Assembly (NCBI GenBank): GCA_009779455.1
Contig: WREG01000059.1
Span: 1-10,168, forward strand
Origin: Oscillospiraceae bacterium
GTDB taxonomy: Bacteria; Bacillota; Clostridia; Oscillospirales; Acutalibacteraceae
Length of the DNA stretch: 10,168 nt
Direction of reading: 5' to 3'
A program made the translations under genes and the position numbers. Shown one piece after another: positions 6,044-10,168 of this stretch. Under the pieces are notes generated by a model. The model was not told the DNA's origin. It did no database searches and was given only the letters and a program-made list of their open reading frames with translations. How positions within the stretch are numbered: position 1 is the stretch's first letter; each line of letters begins with the position of its first letter.

Positions 6044-7054
6044 CTAGAAAATCAGCCCGGAAAGGTTGTCCATGCTGATTTCCCTTTTTTTGTCCTCGAT
6101 TTCATGGATCATTGCCGTCAATTTCGCGTTGGCGGGGGTTGGCACCGACAGTTCCGCGCCTTTTTTCGCGATAAAGCCGTTGACAATCCCGACCTCGGTT
6201 TTTTCGCCCCTTTCAAGGGACTGAAGGAAAGACGCTTTTACATTTTTATACTTTAAAAGGCCGATAACCCTAAAAGCCGTTTTAACTATGGAATTATAAA
6301 ACTCCGCTTCGCTTAAAGTAAGAAGCTTGTAGTTTAATACGGGCGAAAAAGGCGGCACGTCAATCCCCATCGCCTTCGCGACGGCGATGCCCTCGCGGGC
6401 GGTCTTTAAAAAGAGGTTCCGGGCGCGGATGTCGCCCAGCATGTTCCCTAAAGTCTCCCCGGTAACGGCGCCGAGGGCGGTTATGCAGGAGTTCATGATG
6501 AGCTTTGAAAACAGGTCGGCATAAATATCATCCGATATAACGGTGGGCAGAACCGCGTTCAGCATGGTGCATAAATGCTCGATCTGAGGCGTTTTGCCGC
6601 CTTTTGCAAAACCGACGGCCATTCTTCCCAACGATGTCATTTCGGCTTCCCCCGGCCCTTTTAAAGTAGCGCCGTAGCCTATCATGCACCCCGCGGCGCG
6701 GTTTTCGCCCACGGCCTCCGCAAGCAGGGGGATGCATATGCCGTTTTGCATCGCCAGCACGACGGAATCCTCTTTTATATAAGGCAGGATTTGTTCCGCC
6801 AGACCCGGCATCGCGCCGATTTTTGTCGAGATTATGACAACATCGTAAAAGCCCTCCAGCTGATCAACGGCTGAAAACGCGTTCATCTCTACATTATGCT
6901 CGCCCTTAACGCCCGTAAGCCTAAAACCTTTATTTTTTAATTTTTCTTTTGTTTCTTCACTCTTGCAAACAATATCAAGCTGAAAACCCGCTTCGATAAT
7001 AAGAGCCGCCGCCGAGCCGCCTATGGCTCCGGGGCCGATTAAAAGACTTCGCAT
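6044..7054 (-). CDS. Ketopantoate reductase family (ApbA/PanE-like) NADPH dehydrogenase
   Basis: A 336-aa enzyme of the 2-dehydropantoate 2-reductase family, whose best-known member reduces ketopantoate to pantoate with NADPH in pantothenate/CoA synthesis. The N-terminal Rossmann domain carries GPGAIGG (7-13) and MQNGI (102-106, with the conserved Asn104). The all-helical C-terminal domain holds the catalytic lysine in LFSKLIMNS (Lys184, Asn188) and the substrate region SFLQSLERGEKTEVGIVNG (275-293, with Glu287 and Asn292). All key residues look intact and the length is usual or slightly long. The start at 7054 has GAGGAG about ten nt upstream, inside the end of the preceding gene, only 5 nt away, so the two are coupled. 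Many family members are not true PanE; without panB or panC nearby the substrate stays open. Ketopantoate derives from 2-oxoisovalerate, the likely substrate of the upstream oxidoreductase. Confidence 0.9.
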   Translation of the reverse strand: MRSLLIGPGAIGGSAAALIIEAGFQLDIVCKSEETKEKLKNKGFRLTGVKGEHNVEMNAFSAVDQLEGFYDVVIISTKIGAMPGLAEQILPYIKEDSVVLAMQNGICIPLLAEAVGENRAAGCMIGYGATLKGPGEAEMTSLGRMAVGFAKGGKTPQIEHLCTMLNAVLPTVISDDIYADLFSKLIMNSCITALGAVTGETLGNMLGDIRARNLFLKTAREGIAVAKAMGIDVPPFSPVLNYKLLTLSEAEFYNSIVKTAFRVIGLLKYKNVKASFLQSLERGEKTEVGIVNGFIAKKGAELSVPTPANAKLTAMIHEIEDKKREISMDNLSGLIF

Positions 7055-7059
7055 AAAAC

Positions 7060-7272
7060 TTACAGCTCCTCAAGCCTTTTTCTGAAATTTTCTATTCTTT
7101 CCTCGGACGCGAGATTTTCAATAAACGGAAGCGCCGCGTTAATGGTAAAAGCCTTTCCGATTTCGAGCATAGGATGTTCGAATACCTCGGGGCAAAGCTC
7201 TTCCGCAAGCGCCCTTGTCTCCGGGATGTCAAGAAGCTCCCCTATTGTGTTGTCAAATGAATATTTTCCCAT
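7060..7272 (-). CDS. Small helical protein of unknown function (70 aa)
   Basis: A 70-residue acidic, soluble-looking protein with no signal peptide or membrane segment. It begins MGKYSFDNTIGELLDIPETRALAEELCPEV. The pattern 'IGELL-(D/N)-P ... L-P' recalls short helical modules that I remember as tails of some clostridial enzymes and as stand-alone proteins, but I cannot name a family with confidence. The single Cys (Cys27) rules out an iron-sulfur site of its own. The gene has a strong ribosome binding site (AAAGGAGA, eight nt before the ATG), so it is very likely real. It sits 65 nt after the oxidoreductase gamma subunit and 5 nt before the reductase, suggesting a partner or regulatory role for one of them; this is inference only. 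Confidence 0.75.
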   Translation of the reverse strand: MGKYSFDNTIGELLDIPETRALAEELCPEVFEHPMLEIGKAFTINAALPFIENLASEERIENFRKRLEEL

Positions 7273-7337
7273 TGTTTTAATCTCCTTTCGGCTATTTTTA
7301 TTTAAACTGAAATGCGGGACGGCGTGAAAACCGTACC

Positions 7338-7859
7338 CTACAAATTTAACCCCTTCTTAAAGGCAAAAATGTTCATGTCAAGTATCTCCGCGCTTTTCCC
7401 CGCGAATTTTTTCTTCAGCGTTTTGACAAAATTATCCTCGCTGACGATCCCCGTCGCTTTGATAAAAGCGCCGAGCATGGCTATGTTGGCGGTTTTGGGG
7501 TTGCCCGCTTCCGCCGCGATATCATCGGCGGGGACGAGTATCGTCTTATCGTCGGCCGGTATGCCTGTTATGCGGTTGGAGTTGAAAACCCTGAGCCCGC
7601 CGTCTTTTATCTGTTTTATATATTTTTTATGCGACTGCTCGTTCATGGCGATAAAATTCATATATTTGCCGGGCAGAGGCGAGATTATTTCCCCGTCGCT
7701 TATAACAACGGAGCATTTGGCCGCCCCGCCGCGCTGTTCGGGGCCGTATTCCGGCAGGCAGGTCCCGGACGCGCTTTCCGCAACGCTTTCCGCCAGGATT
7801 ATCCCCGCGCTGACGACCCCCTGGCCGCCGGAGCCGGATATTAATACAGTATTCTTCAA
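7338..7859 (-). CDS. 2-oxoacid:ferredoxin oxidoreductase, gamma subunit (TTG start)
   Basis: A 173-aa gamma subunit of the 2-oxoacid:ferredoxin oxidoreductase family, the part believed to form the CoA-binding region of the multi-subunit enzyme. It shows the glycine-rich GSGGQG (9-14) and the family motif EYGPEQRGG (37-45). I choose the TTG at 7859 as start because GAAAGG(TG) sits six nt upstream. The GTG at 7868 would add three residues but falls inside that ribosome binding site. The TTG gives MKNTVLISGSGGQG, a typical family N-terminus. The gene follows the beta subunit by 30 nt and is one of four consecutive genes that together make a complete enzyme. Confidence 0.9.
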   Translation of the reverse strand: MKNTVLISGSGGQGVVSAGIILAESVAESASGTCLPEYGPEQRGGAAKCSVVISDGEIISPLPGKYMNFIAMNEQSHKKYIKQIKDGGLRVFNSNRITGIPADDKTILVPADDIAAEAGNPKTANIAMLGAFIKATGIVSEDNFVKTLKKKFAGKSAEILDMNIFAFKKGLNL

Positions 7860-7889
7860 TATATTCACCTTTCTTTTTTTAATGAATAA

Positions 7890-8627
7890 TCAGACAGCTT
7901 CTTTATATACTCCCGGTTTAAAGTACGGAACCGTATTGCTTTCCATATAATCAAGGCTGCCGAGCGGGCTTAGCCTCCAGTTTGTCGGGCAGTTCGTCAG
8001 CAATTCCACGAATGTGAAGCCCGCCCCTGCCAGCTGCAGCTCAAAAGCTTTTTTTATGCCTTTTTTCGCCGAATTTATCCCTTTCGGGGTATTCAGCGCG
8101 AAACGAGCCACGTATACGGGCGCTTCAAGGGTCGATATCAGCTCGCACATTTTCATCGGATAGCCCGTATCGGCAACGTCGCGCCCGTAAACCGACGTTG
8201 TGGATTTCTGCCCTATCAGCGTGGTCGGGGCCATCTGCCCGCCGGTCATTCCGTATGTTGAGTTATTGGCGAAAATAACCGTGAACTTTTCGCCCCTCGC
8301 CGCCGCCGCTATGATTTCCGCCAGGCCTATGGCCGCCAGATCCCCGTCGCCCTGATAGGCGAACACCAGCCTTTCCGGGCGGCAGCGCTTTATTCCCGTT
8401 GCGACGGCAGGGGCCCTTCCGTGGGCGGCGCCTATCATGTCGCCTTTCCAATATAAAAGGTTCAGGGCCGAGCAGCCTACCGGCAGAACATGCAGGGCGT
8501 TATCATTTTGCCCAAGCTCGCCCACTACCTCAGCTATAAGCTTTATAGCCGTAGCGTGGAGGCAGCCCGGGCAAAAACCGCTCGGTATCGGCATTATAGC
8601 GTCGGGACGCTTATATGTTTTATCCAT
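7890..8627 (-). CDS. 2-oxoacid:ferredoxin oxidoreductase, beta (TPP-binding) subunit
   Basis: This 245-aa subunit binds thiamine pyrophosphate and catalyses decarboxylation of the 2-oxoacid. The TPP/Mg motif is QGDGD (92-96) followed by NNSTYGMTGGQ (121-131). Cys19 and Cys22 (FCPGCLH), Cys52 (PVGCSA) and Cys213 (TNCPTNW) are the positions expected to ligate the proximal [4Fe-4S] cluster, and all four are present. HGRAPAVATGIKR (69-81) is the usual helix before the TPP loop. The length is in the short range typical of the vor/kor four-subunit type rather than pyruvate oxidoreductase fusions. The start at 8627 has AGGAGA nine nt upstream. It lies 32 nt after alpha and 30 nt before gamma. Confidence 0.95.
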   Translation of the reverse strand: MDKTYKRPDAIMPIPSGFCPGCLHATAIKLIAEVVGELGQNDNALHVLPVGCSALNLLYWKGDMIGAAHGRAPAVATGIKRCRPERLVFAYQGDGDLAAIGLAEIIAAAARGEKFTVIFANNSTYGMTGGQMAPTTLIGQKSTTSVYGRDVADTGYPMKMCELISTLEAPVYVARFALNTPKGINSAKKGIKKAFELQLAGAGFTFVELLTNCPTNWRLSPLGSLDYMESNTVPYFKPGVYKEAV

Positions 8628-8659
8628 AAGAAGATTTCTCCTGTTCGTAATGCTTAAAT

Positions 8660-9742
8660 TTAATTGAGAGTTGAGAGTTGAGAATTTTCAATTATTTTCC
8701 TGACCGCAGTATAAACTCCCTCGTCGTCAAGCAAAATGCCACCCGATCGCCCGTATTCGTGTACGGGAGCCCTGCCGCGCACCTCAAGCTCAATATCGTC
8801 GCGCATTTGGGCGGGCAAAGCCATTTCTATGTCTATAATACCCTTGACCCTGCCGTAATCAAGGTTTCGCAAGCTGTTTTTCGGGAACGGGAACAGGGTT
8901 ATCGGACGGATCGCGCCGATTTTATGGCCTTCGGCCCGCAAGGCCAAAACGGCTTCTTTAACCACCCTTGCCGCTATTCCGTATGCCACCGCCACATATT
9001 CCGCGTCCTCCAGCAAAAATTCCTCGACCATCACATCGTTCGCTTCCCATTGTTTCGTCAGAACGCCCCTCATTTTGTTTTCGTTTTCGAGAAGCAGTTC
9101 GGGATAAATCGGCGTCAAAGCCCTCGCGGCGCGTTTTTCACCCGGCTGCCTTGATAAGCTCCACTTTTTTGTGGCTTCTTCGTCCGTCTCTTTCATGGGG
9201 GGCAGTTCGATTTTTTCCATAATCGCCCCCAAGCAGCCGTCGGCTATAAGCAAAACGGGGTTTCTGTCGCGCTCCGCGTAATCAAAGGATATATAGGCGA
9301 GATCCGCCGCTTCCTGCACCGAAGCGGGCGCGAACGCCATCATGCGGAAGCCCCCGTGGCCCAGCGCTTTTGTCGCCTGCAAATAATCGGATTGAGCTGG
9401 CTGTATGGAGCCGAGGCCCGGTCCGCCGCGGCTTATATTCACTATAAGGGCGGGCAGCTTTGTGCTGGACATATAGGATATGCCTTCGGATTTAAGGCTT
9501 ATGCCGGGGCCCGACGAGCTTGTCATGGCGCGGACTCCCATTGCGGCGGCGCCGTAGACCATATTTATGGACGCGACCTCGCTTTCGCCCTGAATAAAGG
9601 TTCCGCCCGCCTCCGGCAGCCGCCATGAGAGGTATTCGGGTATCTCATTCTGCGGCGTTATCGGATAACCCGCGAAAAAACGGCATCCGGCCCTGACCGC
9701 CGCTTCGGCTATGGCCTCGTTGCCTTTCATAAATACTGACAT
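8660..9742 (-). CDS. vorB: 2-oxoacid:ferredoxin oxidoreductase, alpha subunit (VorB-like)
   Basis: A 360-aa alpha subunit carrying the pyrimidine-binding/transketolase-like domain and the C-terminal transketolase domain. Visible family motifs are GYPITPQNEIPEYL (25-38), ESEVASINMVYGAAAMG (53-69), TSSSGPGISLKSEGISYM (74-91) and RGGPGLGSIQPAQSDYLQATKALGHGG (105-131, given in part as the key GPGLGSIQPAQ). The 'GPGLG-IxPxQ-DY-QATK' form is what I associate with 3-methyl-2-oxobutanoate (2-oxoisovalerate) and related oxidoreductases; a 2-oxoglutarate or aryl-pyruvate substrate is not excluded. The start at 9742 has AAGGAAG just upstream and lies 17 nt after the ferredoxin gene. Oddly, the last residues (NSQLSTLN) are encoded by a heptamer repeat, so the tail may be non-functional. 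Confidence 0.92.
   Translation of the reverse strand: MSVFMKGNEAIAEAAVRAGCRFFAGYPITPQNEIPEYLSWRLPEAGGTFIQGESEVASINMVYGAAAMGVRAMTSSSGPGISLKSEGISYMSSTKLPALIVNISRGGPGLGSIQPAQSDYLQATKALGHGGFRMMAFAPASVQEAADLAYISFDYAERDRNPVLLIADGCLGAIMEKIELPPMKETDEEATKKWSLSRQPGEKRAARALTPIYPELLLENENKMRGVLTKQWEANDVMVEEFLLEDAEYVAVAYGIAARVVKEAVLALRAEGHKIGAIRPITLFPFPKNSLRNLDYGRVKGIIDIEMALPAQMRDDIELEVRGRAPVHEYGRSGGILLDDEGVYTAVRKIIENSQLSTLN
8664..8684 (+). repeat. Heptamer tandem repeat (TTGAGAG) at the 3' end of vorB
   Basis: Three tandem heptamers, TTGAGAG, TTGAGAG and TTGAGAA, lie at 8664-8670, 8671-8677 and 8678-8684. They overlap the last codons of the alpha subunit gene. The preceding bases extend the first unit to TAATTGAGAGTT (8661-8672), whose inverted copy AACTCTCAATTA occurs at 9762-9773, at the stop codon of the ferredoxin gene. 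The two copies therefore bracket the alpha gene in opposite orientation. A heptamer is not a multiple of three, so gain or loss of a unit would change the C-terminal tail. Confidence 0.7.
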
Positions 9743-9759
9743 TTTAACTCTTCCTTTTT

Positions 9760-9963
9760 TTAACTCTCAATTATTTCTATCGCCCCTTCCGGGCATACCG
9801 TGGCGCAGACGGCACAGGCTGTACACTTGGCTTCATCCGCAACAAAAGGGGTAAAATGCCCTTTTTTGTTGCGGACATTTCCCATCTCTATAATTTTTTT
9901 TGGGCAAAAACGCACACAAAACAGGCAACCTTTGCATAACTGCGGGCTAATATTTGCCTTCAT
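9760..9963 (-). CDS. 2x[4Fe-4S] ferredoxin, delta-type subunit of the oxidoreductase
   Basis: A 67-aa bacterial ferredoxin with two complete [4Fe-4S] binding motifs: CKGCLFCVRFCPKK (from about residue 10) and CTACAVCATVCPEG (from about 46), each CxxCxxCxxxCP. It carries electrons from the TPP-subunit cluster toward free ferredoxin and is the delta subunit of four-subunit vor/kor enzymes, whose gene usually precedes alpha, as here. The ATG at 9963 is preferred. A TTG at 9969, two codons upstream, is in frame but only three nt from the GGGGAAG ribosome-binding region. The spacing from GGGGA to the ATG (11 nt) matches other genes in the window. It is the first gene after two tandem promoters. 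Confidence 0.92.
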   Translation of the reverse strand: MKANISPQLCKGCLFCVRFCPKKIIEMGNVRNKKGHFTPFVADEAKCTACAVCATVCPEGAIEIIES

Positions 9964-9997
9964 AATCAATATCTTCCCCTTTGCTTATTTTTCCGCT

Positions 9998-10033
9998 TAT
10001 AATTGATTATACTGATGGCCGCAGACGCGGCAA
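9998..10033 (-). promoter_or_regulatory. Second tandem promoter with a palindrome over its -10
   Basis: On the minus strand TTGCCG (10028-10033) and TATAAT (10006-10011) are 16 bases apart, a plausible sigma-A promoter starting near 9999 and giving a leader of about 36 nt. The -10 forms half of TATAAT-TG-ATTATA (9998-10011), a palindrome that could bind a repressor. It lies downstream of the stronger promoter at 10041-10069. Confidence 0.4.
10018..10031 (-). promoter_or_regulatory. 5' hairpin in the oxidoreductase operon leader
   Basis: GCCGC and GCGGC form a 5-bp, all-GC stem with a 4-nt loop, placed a few bases after the start expected from the promoter at 10041-10069. At the very 5' end of a transcript such a stem may protect the mRNA; it is not followed by a T-run, so it is not a terminator. 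It overlaps the -35 of the second promoter. Confidence 0.4.
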
Positions 10034-10040
10034 CTTCTGC

Positions 10041-10069
10041 ATTGTATCACAACCGCCAATATGCGTCAA
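10041..10069 (-). promoter_or_regulatory. Main sigma-A promoter of the 2-oxoacid oxidoreductase operon
   Basis: The minus strand reads TTGACG (10064-10069), a 17-base spacer, then TACAAT (10041-10046), preceded by TGA, an extended -10. Five of six bases match consensus in each hexamer. Transcription would start near 10034, about 70 nt before the ferredoxin ATG. This is the best promoter in the window. The sequence from 10070 to the right edge is AT-rich and shows no gene. Confidence 0.75.
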
Positions 10070-10168
10070 TATATATAAATTTGCATAAAAGAGAGAATTT
10101 TACTCATACCCTCGCCCGTTAATATATTGTTTACGAATCGGCAATAATATATAAACATAAATCAAACA

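Noticed and set aside
7312..7950. 212-aa plus-strand reading frame opposite the gamma subunit
   Set aside because: It is antisense to a clear gamma-subunit gene with GSGGQG and YGPEQRGG motifs. Its length comes from codon bias on the other strand and it has no plausible start site.
10072..10113. 13-codon minus-strand frame (ATGAGTAAAATT...) upstream of the oxidoreductase promoter
   Set aside because: It ends inside the -35 region, lies outside the predicted transcript, and has no properly spaced ribosome binding site.

Overview
The window looks like chromosomal DNA of an anaerobic, fermentative Firmicute, most likely class Clostridia. Three things point there: a V/A-type ATPase operon, a four-subunit ferredoxin-linked 2-oxoacid oxidoreductase, and AAAGGA-type ribosome binding sites with some GTG/TTG starts. 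I cannot name a genus. Every convincing gene lies on the minus strand, so transcription runs from high to low coordinates. No transposase, phage gene, tRNA, rRNA or CRISPR array is visible.

Transcription unit A (about 10069 down to 6044) starts at two tandem sigma-A-like promoters. It encodes a 2x[4Fe-4S] ferredoxin subunit, then the alpha (VorB-like), beta (TPP) and gamma subunits of a 2-oxoacid:ferredoxin oxidoreductase, a 70-aa protein of unknown function, and a ketopantoate-reductase-family dehydrogenase. The oxidoreductase would convert a 2-oxoacid, CoA and oxidised ferredoxin to an acyl-CoA, CO2 and reduced ferredoxin. The alpha sequence looks most like the branched-chain (2-oxoisovalerate) type.

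A 304-bp intergenic region (5740-6043) follows. It holds a GC-rich repeat patch, a TATAAT -10 without a recognisable -35 but with direct repeats upstream, and a leader of about 130 nt. The leader can fold on paper into a compact three-way junction ending five nucleotides before the AAAGGA of the next gene. This riboswitch-like leader is the most unusual thing in the window. Part of its sequence recurs in front of the V-ATPase I-subunit gene at 625-678.

Transcription unit B (5739 down to 2191) encodes a free-standing E2-type (CAT-fold) acyltransferase without a lipoyl domain, an AMP-forming acyl-CoA synthetase-like enzyme with altered motifs, and a lipoprotein with a Thr/Glu/Ala-rich linker. 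No E1 or E3 genes are nearby, so this is not a conventional 2-oxoacid dehydrogenase complex. An acyl activation/transfer module is the better reading. Units A and B may form one acyl-CoA production and use locus, but that is inference.

Transcription unit C (2112 down to the left edge) is the start of a V/A-type ATPase operon with its own promoter: a small coiled-coil stalk subunit, subunit C/d, and the N-terminal 206 residues of subunit I, which runs off the window.
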